DNA from: Ulva prolifera
Lineage: Eukaryota > Chlorophyta > Ulvophyceae > Ulvales > Ulvaceae
Direction of reading: 5' to 3'
Length of the DNA stretch: 64,000 nt
Assembly (NCBI GenBank): GCA_023078555.1
Contig: CM041200.1
Location: 5,770,861 to 5,834,860, forward strand
Positions 48,801-60,392 of the stretch are shown here, piece by piece (the first letter of the stretch is position 1; each line of letters begins with the position of its first letter). Under the pieces are notes generated by a model, which worked only from the letters and a program-made list of their open reading frames with translations, made no database searches and had not been told where the DNA came from. A program made the position numbers and the translations under genes.

Positions 48801-51038
48801 ACCCGCCTTCTGGCAGCTTGAAGGATTTGAGGGAGAGTGATTGGGATGGTGATGCGGAGCGGTGCCACCTGTCAGCGTTTGCTTTGGCGAAGCCATGCTG
48901 TGGCGAGAGTGCGCATGATGAGAATGGATGGAAAGTGAGGTAGATCATTTCCAGGGCTCAGCGTGGCACGTGGGCATGGAGGAACACAGATTACATACAT
49001 GCATGTGCTCGGGCCACCGGGTTGCAGAATACCAGAGCAGACTCTGCAGCATCAGGGTCGGCAAAAGTCCAACTCAAAATGCACGAGTCATTTGCCACCA
49101 GTGGAGAGACATGGACGCTTTCAGAGGCTCGAAGGCAGAGGCGGTGCTCCGGGGCGACCGGGCCTTCTGCGGCCCCCCTGAGACAACATCGCTGTCCAGG
49201 CGGAGGCCGATAGGTCATAGCGTGCAGGGACAGGGCAACACAATCATGGGGGCACCACCGCAGTGATGCCGGCTGGCTCGAGGGCCGCACCAGTGGAGAT
49301 CTCATCCATGAACAGCACCTGCACATGCAAACGCACACAGTCAGCACGGCAGACCCTTCAGGACACCTCGCCTTCTGCCACAGCCACAAAATATGCTTAA
49401 GCAAGCACACCATGAGCTCCACATGTTCTCATGTTCCCGGCGCACAGGGCGCAGCGCAACAAGCAAATCAGAATTACTGGAGCAGCACAGCACACAGCGC
49501 GCAGCATGTAGCGCGCACCTTGCTGGGGCCGACGAGGAACTCGCCGGTGGTGACACGCTTGCGTTCGCCGCCGCTGATGCCGCGCGTCATCGAGTCGCCG
49601 ACGATCGTGTCGGCGCAGTTCACGAGCGACAGCAGCTGCAGTGTCAGCGCGACGTTGCAGCTCGGATCGTCGTCGCGGTGCAGGCCGGCCATGAGCTCGG
49701 CGACGGCCGGGTCCGGCGCAATGCCGGCCGCCTTCTCCTTCTCCTCCAGGATCCGCAGCAGGTCGGTGTTGTAGCCGGGGCCCTGGACCATCGCGGAGAA
49801 GGTCAGGGTCTCTCGCACCGTGAGCTGCGGGTTGTGGAGGTCGAACTGCGCGACGTAGCGCGCCGTGCGCACGACGTTGAACTCGGAGAGGTCGTGGCCG
49901 TTGTATGCGACGGAGCCGGTTGTGCCGACGGGGGCCGCGCCGCAGAGGGCCTGCATGAGCATGCTCTTGCCGCCGCCGGGGGGGCCCAGGAGGAGGGTGA
50001 TGCGGCCGGGCTTGAGCACGCCCGAGACGTTCTGGAGGATGCGGTAGGTGGCCATGGGGGGCTTGATGCGCGCTGCTGTCGCCACTGCCGTCTGCACACA
50101 TCACACCCCTCAAGGCCGATCCCATGGTGGGGTTCAAGCGGTTGCCCCGAGCAGAGGACGGCGTAAGGTGACGAGCGGGGAAGAAAGCAAACATACACCC
50201 CATGCATGCCTTCGAACCCGTGCCGAGGATATCCTGCAGGTGCGCCCGCCCGCAGAGGGAGGATTGCCACCGCGCTGCGAAGCGCAGCAGCGACTGCATT
50301 ATGTAAACACGCGCAAAATACAGAGGCTAGAAGGGCACACGAGGGTGCGGTGCGGGGCACACCAAGGCCTTCACTTGCAGGTCGACCCCGACGGTGAAGA
50401 GGCCGTCCGCGGCACCCTCGGGGCCCATAGCGCTCGCGCAGAGGTCATCAAACCGAACCTCCACCGATGGCTGCTTCAGCCCGGCCCTGCAGCACCACAC
50501 ACGGCGCTCCACCTCACAGCAGCCACAGCGCGCAGCCTGACTCCAGCAGACAGTGACGACCACCCCGCTGCTGCCATTACAGCATCCCATCATGTACACA
50601 GGCAGAGCGTCGTGGTGAAGTACAGTAAAGTAAATCATGGTACGAGAGGTTGCACACTTGCAGCGGTGTGTGGCAGCGACCGCGACAGTCTAGTCACAAA
50701 GTTTTACTTCAGAAGTGTCGGACATATGGCCTGCGCTTGACGAAGCTGCGAAAGTAGCAACACATGCATGCTTTCATCGGCATACGGCCACGACCACAAA
50801 GACATCGGCAGCACGAGCGCGTCATTGCTGGAGACCACAGAATATTCTGAATTGGTGCGGCAGGGCACGCACTTGTCAAACCGTTCATGGACCTTCCGCG
50901 CAAGCTCCGCGTTGTCGCCGCCGCTGGTCTGCATGACCTTGCGCACGAGATCTTGAGCCGATGCGGACGTCTGGGAGCCCTTTGTGGCCGCGAGGTTGTC
51001 CTGGCTGCCAAAGCGCCCCTTGAAGCGCGCCGCGGCAC
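40265..51038 (-). CDS. Full-size ABCG (PDR-type) ABC transporter
   Basis: PDR transporters pump lipids, terpenoids, waxes or drugs across the plasma membrane. Nineteen exons join in phase to 1,383 residues: 51038-50873, 50486-50375, 50091-49519, 49318-49291, 48754-48510, 48301-47936, 47521-47274, 46993-46884, 46554-46317, 46101-45903, 45570-45348, 45045-44858, 44710-44551, 44282-43999, 43199-43039, 42662-42440, 41873-41546, 40903-40794, 40456-40265. The order is the reverse NBD-TMD-NBD-TMD of the family. NBD1: [39 protein letters not shown]1: [23 protein letters not shown]2: [52 protein letters not shown]2: [19 protein letters not shown] and [21 protein letters not shown] proline run, [16 protein letters not shown], follows TMD1. 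The first exon with the ATG is not found; it lies upstream of 51038. One intron (48509-48302) begins with GC. Confidence 0.95.
41319..41446 (+). repeat. Dispersed repeat copy 1, in a PDR intron (SINE-like)
   Basis: About 118 bp from ACGGTCGTCTGAGGGGGG at 41329 match the copy at 43501 with about six differences (near 95%). It ends in short TTTAC repeats. It lies in the intron 40904-41545. The sequence upstream of about 41319 does not match copy 2, as expected of a 5'-truncated retroposed copy. Confidence 0.85.
43326..43363 (+). repeat. Two tandem copies of a 21-bp unit
   Basis: TGCATCACCGGAGGTCC occurs at 43326-43342 and 43347-43363, a 21-bp period, within the PDR intron 43200-43998 just upstream of the second SINE-like copy. 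Confidence 0.9.
43491..43618 (+). repeat. Dispersed repeat copy 2, in another PDR intron
   Basis: Same element as at 41319-41446. Here it is preceded by about 100 bp with a GGGTTCGATTC motif at about 43414 resembling an RNA polymerase III B box and by a CCTCC/GGAGG stem. That fits a degraded tRNA-derived head, though no A box is convincing. Confidence 0.8.
45866..45894 (+). repeat. Poly-G tract, 29 G (poly-C in the PDR transcript)
   Basis: Twenty-nine G on the plus strand. In the minus-strand PDR gene it is a poly-C run starting about 9 nt inside the intron that follows exon 46101-45903. Its length may vary or be mis-assembled. Confidence 0.95.
47825..47890 (+). repeat. Two tandem copies of a 33-bp unit
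   Basis: Units at 47825-47857 and 47858-47890 share CCTCAG, TGCATGC and CACATGCATTCAA with a few differences. They lie in the PDR intron 47522-47935. Confidence 0.85.
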
Positions 51039-51582
51039 CTGCGTGTCAACTCCGGGTCAGCCTGTGCGTAGCGCCCACCGGACCCATGCAGCTGGGGTGC
51101 CACATGCATGCGCGCCATGAGTGCACACCATGCCAAGCCATGTGTCTGATGTGCGGCAGAGCATCGTGTAGGCTTCGTGTGTACCACGCGGTCGCATGCG
51201 GGCGAGCACTCGCCGATGCACATGCACATGCATGTACATGGTGGCTGATCTTTTTGGAGTGTTTGAGTTTTACCCCAAGCCGTCCGCCTGTGCCTGCTGC
51301 GGGCTCCGTTACGTAACGGTATACACGCTGGTGTGATAGGCGAGCTGCGGCGACTTATGTTTGGATCTGTACATGCAACACGTATGAATGCTACATGCAC
51401 ACAAGGTTTGCAGATGCCAGAGATGGGACTGCACATGAATCTACATCTACGAATGCTGCCTTGTGGCGCGGGCAAGGCAGGTGTGTCAGGGCTGTCCCCC
51501 TCGACCGTCATGCATTGTGAGCCACTACACGAGGAAGCACTGCATGCCAGTGTGTGATGAAGCTTGCGAGCCGCTGTGATAC

Positions 51583-51611
51583 ATGTTCTGGGACTGGCCA
51601 TCCCAGAACAT
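51583..51611. repeat. Perfect 11-bp inverted repeat with 7-nt loop
   Basis: ATGTTCTGGGA, loop CTGGCCA, TCCCAGAACAT. It lies about 550 bp upstream of the first recognised PDR exon, so it could sit in the 5' UTR, the first intron or the promoter. Confidence 0.9.
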
Positions 51612-53387
51612 CCGAGCATGCGTCGGCCGCTCTTTGTCTGTGAGGGGCTGGTTTCGCCGTGCTGCGCGCCTTTGGCCTTGCAACACATGCAGGCCGCCGC
51701 TCCTGTGAAACACCGCGCCTGAGGGAACTTGAACTCCAAGCGACGGCCACATCAGACGTTTGCAAGCCCCGGCGGGAACATGTGTACATGTACGGACTGT
51801 CTCACGCGGGGAGCGGCCCTGGGCGCTACGTGTCATCGCTCCCACGCCCCCCAGGGCGCCTCCCCTCGCAGTCATGCTCAGGACGCTGGCGCGGCTGTTT
51901 GTGCGCTGCTTCAGGGTGCGTGTGATCTGTGTGTACACGTGATCTGTCCGGCACTCGGGGTGCTGAGGCCCATGGCCTGGATGAAACATGATGTCCGACT
52001 TCATGATTTGGTCAAAAGTAAATCTGTAGCACAGAAGATTCGGAGGGTGCAAATTTTCACACGAAAAAACACTCTAGTGCATGGAAATTTTCGAATCTCA
52101 TGTCTGTATACACTAGATGCGCACACACAGCATCCGCCAGGAGATGATCGCGGCCACCACATGTACACAAGCTTGGACGCAGAACTCGCGATGCACCATG
52201 CATTGTTAATCTGGCTTTTTCGAACTGCCAAGCTGCAAATTTATAAACATTACATATGTACCGCTGCGTCGCCTCGTGACTGTGCGCTGTACAGCGGGTT
52301 GTAAATCCTCGCTGATGTGTAGCAGTATTGAAGGTCCAGGTGTTGAGGATTGGTATATCCATGTAAACATGTTTACAGCAGGGAGAACAGCCCTGAAATC
52401 AAGTGCATATGAACAAGTCGACGCATGCGCGCACGAACAAACTCCCGTGACGACCGATACCCTGCAGGTGATGAACGTGTTGTTTGAGCGATGTCTGGTA
52501 TATGGCGCGTTGCATAACGTCCCCGCCGCAACATCGTGTAATCGACTACATGGCGACATCGGTATGAACGATCCGCTGGGTGTGCCTACGGTTCAAACTC
52601 TCAGTTGCGACAACTTGAGATGCTTAACACTCTCCGCGTTTTTGGGCAGCTGCAGCGATTGGCGCGATAGATCTGATCAGGCGTGCATCACTGCATGTGG
52701 CACCACTCTCTAGTTGCAGAAGCCTCTAGAGTGCACGGGTATGAAGAAATTAAAGACATCCCAAGATTCGAATGGCTCTCGATCGCGAATTCGAACCACC
52801 TCACACACGCACACACACACACTGGTACTGCAGCAAATGGAAAAACACGCGCGGCAGCAGTACCCTTCAGTCAGTGGCCGGTTTGGCTAGTTTCAAACAA
52901 GTGACACGCCGCGGGATTGGTTTCATTTGCAGGACAGCTGCCGTACATGATCATGTGTTGGCAATGAATCCGAATTCGAATCCCGGTTTCCATGTATGCC
53001 TGGGGCAACTCATCAGTCCTGTCGACCAGCGCGCATGTCCATCAATAGAAGTTACAAAGTGAACCATATGTCCATTAATATTAATGATATTCGCCGCCCA
53101 TGGGCGGCCAGCACCGGCCTGACAGCGCTGGCCTCAGACGCACGCATACCGCGGAAAAAGCTACGTAAAACACTTTTATAATGATACGATGCGTGGTTTG
53201 GGCCGCTTGAGTGCAGAATGCTCATGCGAGTGGTTACGCGTAACCGCACACATCGCTTAGGGCACATCGCCTTATCGGCGCGTCATTCAAAGACGCGCTC
53301 CGGAAGCCTGAAAACGTGCCGCATCACCGGCATAGCTCTGGATAACAGAATATGTATGATCAGTCTGCTACATTGCCGATCATGCTC

Positions 53388-53663
53388 TCAACCATGCCTT
53401 GCAAGCAGGCGGACTTCAAGTGCGGCATCGGAAATGCATGCTTCCGTTCGCAGGCCCATGGACGCGAAAGCAACGCAAAGCACAGGCTCTCCTTCGAGAT
53501 GTTGGAACAGTGAGCCTGTTAGCTGGTTCGTACCCTTTTTCTGCATGTCCGCGAGGGCGACGTTCTGCAGGTCTTCGAAGTCGGTGTGCACCGCATTGTG
53601 CCCTGGGCCAGTTAAGAAAAACGTCGAGTCCGCAGACGCAGACATGTCGCGCCTGAGACTCAT
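53388..53663 (-). CDS. Possible small single-exon protein, 91 residues
   Basis: I do not recognise this protein. An ATG at 53663 opens a frame whose codon choice resembles real exons in the window and that reads sensibly (MSLRRDMSASADSTFFLTGP, then DFEDLQNVALADMQKKGTNQ). It has no signal peptide or membrane segment. It may be an exon of a larger gene or a chance frame. Confidence 0.3.
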   Translation of the reverse strand: MSLRRDMSASADSTFFLTGPGHNAVHTDFEDLQNVALADMQKKGTNQLTGSLFQHLEGEPVLCVAFASMGLRTEACISDAALEVRLLARHG

Positions 53664-56600
53664 GATGCCTCCTTCGACCACTCTCTGCGTAGATCTGAAT
53701 TTGTGCTCTGCGGAGTCCTGTGCGACTTCTGAGCTAGCCTAACAAGCGCGCTGACGTGAGCGTCAACTGCGCCTTCAGACCGGATGTGGCTGACCAGAGC
53801 ACAGGCACCTCGATACCGGTTGCTTGCCACAAGGACCTGCGCCGCCTTCGATTTGTGACATCCCATTTGACCTTGGTGCCAGGAGTCGTGATCATGCTGG
53901 AGCCACACCTACAGTCTTTCGGACGCGAGAAAAGTAGCGGGCCACTTTAGCCACTTTAGATTGACCATGGGGAACCAGCTAGCACATGTGATATGATTCA
54001 CATGTGTGTGTGTGTGTGTGCTAATCGCCAGAAACAGCGGCCGCCGCGGCGTGCGTCATTCGAAGCGCCGCCATTTCGCGCGAGGCCCGAGTCGATGGCA
54101 CAAAATGCCAACGTGGCGCGCCCTAATCTCATTGAATGGTGAGGTGATGCGAGCCGTCACGGCAGAGGCATGATCGCTGCGCGCACGAGCGCAGGGTTTT
54201 ACAGGTTGCTGATGTTGACTCAACGCCAGCAGTGTTTGCGATCACTGGTCCCAGCTGGGTAGCAGCTTGGTGGCAGCAGAATCTGCATGGCAGGTCTAAT
54301 CTTGCGACTTGCCTGCGGGCCAACATTCCCCGATCATCTCACGCTGAAACAGACGATATGGCATTACTTCTGCTGAACAGCGGCCCCAGGACATGAGTTC
54401 AGTGTGCTGCAGCGTTTCGCAGCGACATTTTGTGTCAGTATGAGCTCCACAAGCGCAACGCCACGATATGGCTTGCTCTAACAGCAGCTCGAGCAGGCGG
54501 CATACAAAAACTTTTGCTAGCTGTCACCTGGACAAGCCCTGGATACAGCTCGCAAACCACGCACGCGGAAGGCTAGCCTGCAGCTGACGCTGTTCGTCCG
54601 ATCCCCAAGCCCATTATTTTGTCTTCCACGATTGTAGGAAATCATCCACTGACAATTGAACTTTGCTGACTGCCTTGGATGGCGGGCAATTGGCATCGGA
54701 ATGTGTAGTGGAGCGCTGTGGCACCTCGGGCCCTGCCGTGGCCCTTGCAGCCCGCTGGCGAGACCGTGCCAGAGGCCGTTTGTTCACAACCTGGTTACAT
54801 GCGAGTATTCTGTGTCGTCAAGGACCGTCAGTCATGCGCACCGCGCCCAGGCTGCGTTGGACCACACCATGATATATTCTCGTGGCCTCCCTGCATAGTC
54901 AACCATTAGGCCACCGCAGGCCCCCATTACTGCCGCAATACGGTCAATGACTACTGAAAGCTTCCAGAAAGCTGCCTTAACGCAACGTCGGCCGGTAGAT
55001 ATCTCTATGGTATCTGCCTGTTGCTCAGCTGTGGCTTGGCCCCCGATGGCGAAGCAGTGAAATCACGATCAAACTGTTGTGTCAGCTCTCCAGCTTACAT
55101 ATCAGGTCTCACCGCTGCCATGTTCGAGTCGCCTCGGTTAGGCACCGGTCAGTCAGATGGACCCCGTAGCAGGAGCGCCTGGGCAAAGCCGTTCGAACGA
55201 TTTGTGGTGTGGCTGGAGTAACGTGAACATGACACCAAACTTTGAGGCAGTGCTGGGTGGCCCGACACGATGATTGGTGCAAAGGTGTTGGGTTGGTGTA
55301 TGCTGCAGTGCAAGCGGTGCTGTACCTGCTCGACCCCGCCATGACTCCGCAGCGTGCGGGGCTGGTGCTGTCTTGCATGTCAAGTAGGTGAATCAAGTAA
55401 GGTACACCGAACGTGCACCCTACTGCCGGCAAACTCTGCTTGTGGCGTATCCACAAGGGCCTCTTGCATCTTTCAATCGGTAGGGCCCTCCGACGTGTCG
55501 GTGTGTTCGCTGCTGCCTCGCAAAACCATGCTCAGGATGCTGCGGCGGTCGACGTGAGGTTGTAGCGTCTGTCTGCCCCTCGAAAGGTGCCGATGCCGAC
55601 GCCTGTGTGTTCTTGGCGCGACGGTCAATCGGATGTTGTATGCTCTGATTGAGAGCTGGGATGCATGAGGTGGCCATCGTGCAGCTGAACGGGTGCACCA
55701 CTTGAAGTTGCGTGGGACCTGACACAGAAATCTATGCACATTGTGTTTGATGATGGCCTGAGTCCTGTACACCAGGCCTGCCTACAGCTCAAGATGCTCA
55801 TTTTTTTCATGGTGAAATTGTCAGAGGGCTTCGTCCGGTGTCATTGTGGCCAGCCGCCCTGTAGCAGGCGTATAAGCGGCAGTGCCATCCACAAGTATTC
55901 AACCCTAGGACCGATGTCAGGCTGCCTGACAGGTCAAGTAGCAGTGCAAATTCTGCTCGAGTGCCGGTCAGGTCGCCACAGCCAAGAAGTAGGTCTGGGT
56001 ACATGTGATCATGGCGATTCAAAACGGCTGGTTCTCGATTCTCGTGTACATATCCAGTCTTGGCTGACTGCAACCAGGAGAACCTTGAAACTGGAGCATG
56101 GGGAGTGCAACGTAGGCTCACAACGTTGGCGCGATGCTAGATACTGTTGCGGATGCATGAACCACAGCGTATCGCCTCGGGCTTGAGGGCAACGTACTCT
56201 CGTGTCAGGCATCTCCGCAGGCGTGCTGCAGTCATCGGGAGCGGAAAAGGTTAGGTTTCGTATTGTGGTCCAATCGCCACCTGTGCGGTTGGGAACCTGT
56301 GGCCCGAGGCCTCGCGAGGCATCCTAGGCATGCGTGGGCTGCTCGGACCCTCGTCCTCACGTTCCGGAATCTCTCGTTTCCATGTAGCTTCAGGCGCATG
56401 TTCAGGGACATTCCAAGGACTTAGTCTCGTTCGTTGAGATCACGTTCTGAACTGCTCAGCTCTGGAGCAGCTCAGATACGTACTGGTGTATTGTGATCCT
56501 CTGGCACGATCGTCACACACACTATCAGTGCCAACAAAGTGTACCTACACATCGCCATATACAGAGGCGAATTCGCAACTGTACCAACCCGCACTCGTCG

Positions 56601-56931
56601 AGTATGCCACGCGCAGCTCCGTCGTGCTGTCAGACGGCACGTACATGCAGCAGGCCTTGGCGCAGTGCAGCGTTGCGTTGCAGACCACTCCACCTGCAAA
56701 GGGCTCAAGCAACTGCTGATGTTAAGACAGAAGTCGGTGCGTGCCTCGCTTTCGGTTTCACTGGGGACGAGGTTGGCATACGTCAGCGAATCTGCAACAC
56801 ATCTGGCACTGCAAGCCTGGGCACATCAGCCCGGCTTGGCACGTAGCCTGAGGCACATCTGCAATGCTGTCGCTCTAAGGGCCTGCTTGTGTCCCTGATC
56901 ATGGACGACAAGTGAAGCGAGCGTGTCTTCA

Positions 56932-58150
56932 GGATACCTATCACAGCTCAGGGAAGCAGCGATGGCGCTTCACACCAAGGAGCAGCTTGGTCAGAAACCA
57001 TCTAAAGAAAGCAAGGGAAAGATGGTATGAGTCGAATTGCAACATGAGCTTCTATCGCTGCTGTTTATGCTTTAACTGCGGAGACGATCGGTTTGGTCCA
57101 AAACGCCAATTTGTCCCAACGCGGTCTCTGTAATGCAGCCAGAGCCAACACTGGTGGGATACTTGAGATTCTTGCAAGAGAGCAGGATTGTGTGGGACCG
57201 CCTGGAGAGCATCATAGCTGAATCTGATGACCCGAATCGTGTGCTTCTTCTTGTGATCAGTGTAGCATCCCTCCTGAGGGCCTTTGTGCTTCGACGCTGC
57301 CTCACGCCGATTCTGAAAGCCTGCATCTTGCTCTGCGGATGTTGAAGCATGCATGTGCAGTGCCTGGGCTGTATGGTGAACAATTGTTTCTGGTCCCCAC
57401 TTTTTACGTCCCTGAGGTCCCTCGATCAGCACAATGGGTGACACATGACCTGACCTATTCCGATCGGTCTCTCTGATCCTATGGCATGGCTCTGCATGCT
57501 TACTATGACTGTTTATTGTTGCACATGTTTGCAAGCTATGAGCAATCTGCGCCGTTCATGGCCTCACCTCCTCTCCACCACGCACAAGAATGAGCCTGTC
57601 GACCAGCGAATATGTAACGAGCAACTTCACTGCAGTTTTGTGGGAGGAATCAATCTCCGGGCTGACCTTGACTGTTCAGGGGTGTTCATATTCGATTCTT
57701 GCTCATGCAGTGGCCCCTTTTAAGTCAACTGGCCTGGAGCGTGGCCCAGCTTTGAGTAAAGATATCCAATGGTTTCACGATGAGAAGTCTCTTGGGCCTT
57801 TGCCAGAGAAGCCAGATGGACCTGGCACTGAGTACGCACAGCTTCTCACGGACCTCGCCAATAACGATGTCCCTTCGTTCTTGTGCCATTACTACAACAT
57901 TGTGTTTGCGCACAATGCGGGTGGAATGATGATCGGAAAGTCTCTGTCGAAGAAGCTGCTGGATGGGGAGACTCTCGAGTTTTACAAGTATGAAGATGAC
58001 GTCAAGAAGATTGGTGCCGTTGTGAAGGAAGACTTGGAGAAAGTAGCTGCAGAATGGGATCCAGAGGCGAGGCAGAGATCAATCGATCAGACCAAAAACA
58101 CTTTTCAGTATGCGGGGTCATTGATGAGGTGCATCGTGGCATCTGAGTAG
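56932..58150 (+). CDS. HO1: Plant-type heme oxygenase (plastid)
   Basis: Splits heme to biliverdin IXalpha, CO and iron with ferredoxin as reductant, the first step to phytochrome bilins, in the plastid. Three exons (56932-57024, 57139-57238, 57711-58150) join in phase. MALHTKEQLGQ carries the proximal heme-binding His; PEPTLVGYLRFLQES, APFKSTGLERGPALS and the distal helix CHYYNIVFAHNAGGMMIG follow, and the end FYKYEDDV through NTFQYAGSLMR matches Arabidopsis HY1 throughout. The plant-type FKNTGLER-like block is clear. The exon starting GYLSQLREAAMALHTKEQ follows an acceptor at 56931, so a transit-peptide exon lies upstream. A candidate ATG at 56719 (MLRQKSVRASLSVSLGTR) looks like one, but its donor is not settled. 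Confidence 0.93.
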
Positions 58151-58840
58151 CATATTCAGTGTCCCATGCGGCTGCTGTCCATTTGTGCGTGAAATTTTGC
58201 TGTCATTTACGGGAGCGCCAGGCTGTTGGTTCACGCATCAGTGCATCACTGTCTTCTGGTGATGCTGCATGCTGAATGTGAGGTGCTTACGCAACACTAG
58301 CAATGGATTCCCTGGACGTCACATCAAGCTTTCTTTTCGTATGTTACTGTTGACTGCATCGGCATAACACTGGACCTTGGGATGGGCCATATAACGCTGC
58401 CACTGTTGGAGAGATCTCTTTTGACTGTGGTTACCCTGTGGAACACAATTCCAAGGCACTGTTCCATATGAGTATTTGAGACTGTATGGTACCATGGCTG
58501 AATAACCTCCCACACCAAACACGTCCCTGGCATCAATTACATGATGTGTAATTGTGAGATACCTGTGTTTGATGTTGCACTGTTGAACTCCAGGGAACCT
58601 GTTGAATACTCTATCGGCCCGGTAGAGCAGCTCATGGTAGTGGAGGTCCCCATCCACAGGTCTCCAGCGGCAGCACAGGAATCTGCAAAAGCAGATGCAG
58701 CAATACCTTCAATGTTGTCAAAATGTCTACTGCATATGTCCAGCGGGATGTAGTATGTACGTTCCGTCCAAATTGAGCCAAATTAATTGCCAAATTTGAC
58801 ATTGTCTGTCACTGACCAGGTTTCGGTATCGCTGCAGGGC
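58151..58840. other. Convergent 3' space between heme oxygenase and the TPR gene
   Basis: No secure gene. Plus-strand TGTAA at 58547 and minus-strand TGTAA (TTACA at about 58537) could serve the two convergent transcripts, which would then overlap. A minus-strand open frame at 58319-58657 has no family resemblance. Confidence 0.35.
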
Positions 58841-60392
58841 TCAAAACTCTGCTTCCAAGGACGGCGCATCATCTTTCACCATGAAACGATAGTAAACAAC
58901 TAGCATCTTTGCTGTTTGCCATATAGAATTGCCAACTAACAAGATGTAAAATGTGTAGTGCCACCTCCACCTCAGTTTACCCCCAAGAAGCTGTTGCCAA
59001 AACTGAATGTACGTCTCAGGGTATGGGCCATTTTCCGCGTTGCCCGGAGAAGAAGCTTGTGTGTGAGTACCTGGAAACGCGTGCAGGGTGCGATATTGTG
59101 TAATATGTCGGCACACTCTACAACTTCCTGAATGATGGCAGATGTCCGGATCCTGTAACAGGTCACAACAACCAAACTTTTGATTGAAACATACCCAATG
59201 CTTGCTGTTGTTGACGGCTTCGATGAACCTTTACCAGGTGATCCCGAACACTTTCGTTGTCCAAATCTATGCCCAGATCGGCAGCATGGCGTTTGGCAGC
59301 TTCTGAAAATGGAGGCGTCAGCCATCCTTGATCTTCGGGAAGAGGTGAATCTGCACATGTGCGCACTGATGCAGATCTCGCAGCACTTGAGCTGAGGTTG
59401 ACATGTGTGTTACACGTACCAAGCGTGTTTCCTTTGTGCTCTTCACTGTACAACGGCTCGCCAGTGAACATATTCTTGAATGTTGAGCGGTCCTTGGCAT
59501 TTTGATGATCCAGCTCACATTTCCACTGCTTGTGGCACGCACGCACTTGCGGGTCACAGGGGTTCAGAACGGCCGCCTTCTTCACATCTTTGACGGCCAG
59601 CTCTAGGTGGTGTGTTGAGTCCATCGCATAATTTGCCTGGATGCCACACTCAGGCCAGTGACTGCTGACACCTCCCCAACAAGGCTGGAATGATGAGCAA
59701 GTAAAACAAAACCTGTGCACGGCGGAAATGGCCTTTGGCGCTGTCAGGTTCGAATTCCAGAGCCTTGGTACAGCTATACACAGCGTCCTTGAATTTCCCT
59801 TGTTGCATGAGGACAGAGGCAGCATTGAGGAAGCAGTATGCCAGATGTTCCCTTGCTTCTTTCAGCTGCGGTTGATTCAGCTGATCAAGATTGCTCAACA
59901 GTTTGACCTCGTCTACATACCGTTCATCCCGGCGCTGAAACCACAGGAACACTGCAATACCATGCGAGTACCTATAAACAATGTTGCAATGTATTCCATG
60001 ATCAGTAAAGCTGGCGTGTATAGGGTCATTTGTCACCAAACGGAGAGGAGTGTACTGCATCAGAGCATCGTCGAGCTTGGATTGGGCAAGAAGGTCATTG
60101 CCATGATGGCGAAAAGACTTCGCCCGATTCAGCTGTTCTTGAAAGTTTTCCAAGGAGCGTGCGTCCCTTACAGGTATATAATTGCCACAGGTCCACTTGA
60201 AAAAAGGTGGTGCTGCTTCCCATGTTCTCCGCTCGGGTTTGTCCCGTAGCTGCGCTTCCTTAATTCTTGCTACAAGCAGCGCCTGTTCAACGTGTGTCCA
60301 GCGCGAAGGAGCTGGAGCGGCGAATGCTCACGACAGCAATATCGTAAGTTACCTGCTTGAGAAAAGATGTTGTCCTGACCAGAAAACAGCAT
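58841..60392 (-). CDS. Membrane-anchored TPR co-chaperone-like protein
   Basis: Six exons (60392-60353, 60311-60037, 59934-59713, 59636-59420, 59302-59235, about 59003-58841) give about 328 residues from the ATG at 60392. After a charged N-terminus come TPR units with the carboxylate-clamp residues that hold the EEVD tail of Hsp70/Hsp90: AKSFRHHGNDLLAQSKLDDA, LAYCFLNAASVLMQQGKF and SAKGHFRRAQ. A third unit follows (HHLELAVKDVKKAAVLNP). The C-terminus has one hydrophobic helix (WHYTFYILLVGNSIWQTA) and a short polar tail, a tail-anchor layout like OEP61/TPR7 of plants. It probably docks chaperones at the ER or plastid envelope. The first intron (41 nt) is unusually short and the last acceptor is uncertain. 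Confidence 0.75.

Larger units (their letters stand above)
51039..56718. other. Gene-poor region around the PDR 5' end
   Basis: About 5.7 kb. The part next to the PDR gene should hold its missing first exon; a frame near 51790-51960 (containing MTARGGALGGVGAMTRSAQG) is a weak candidate. Beyond about 52 kb the DNA is more A/T-rich, with short TG and CA arrays (52803, 54005), a 16-bp palindrome at 53093-53108 and no recognised protein except the small frame at 53388. Confidence 0.4.

Noticed and set aside
52970-53000. tRNA-like TTCGAATCC motif
   Set aside because: No A box, acceptor stem or cloverleaf can be drawn around it.
58319-58657. Minus-strand 112-codon frame after the TPR gene
   Set aside because: Lies in the convergent 3' space, with no homology and no ATG or splice support.
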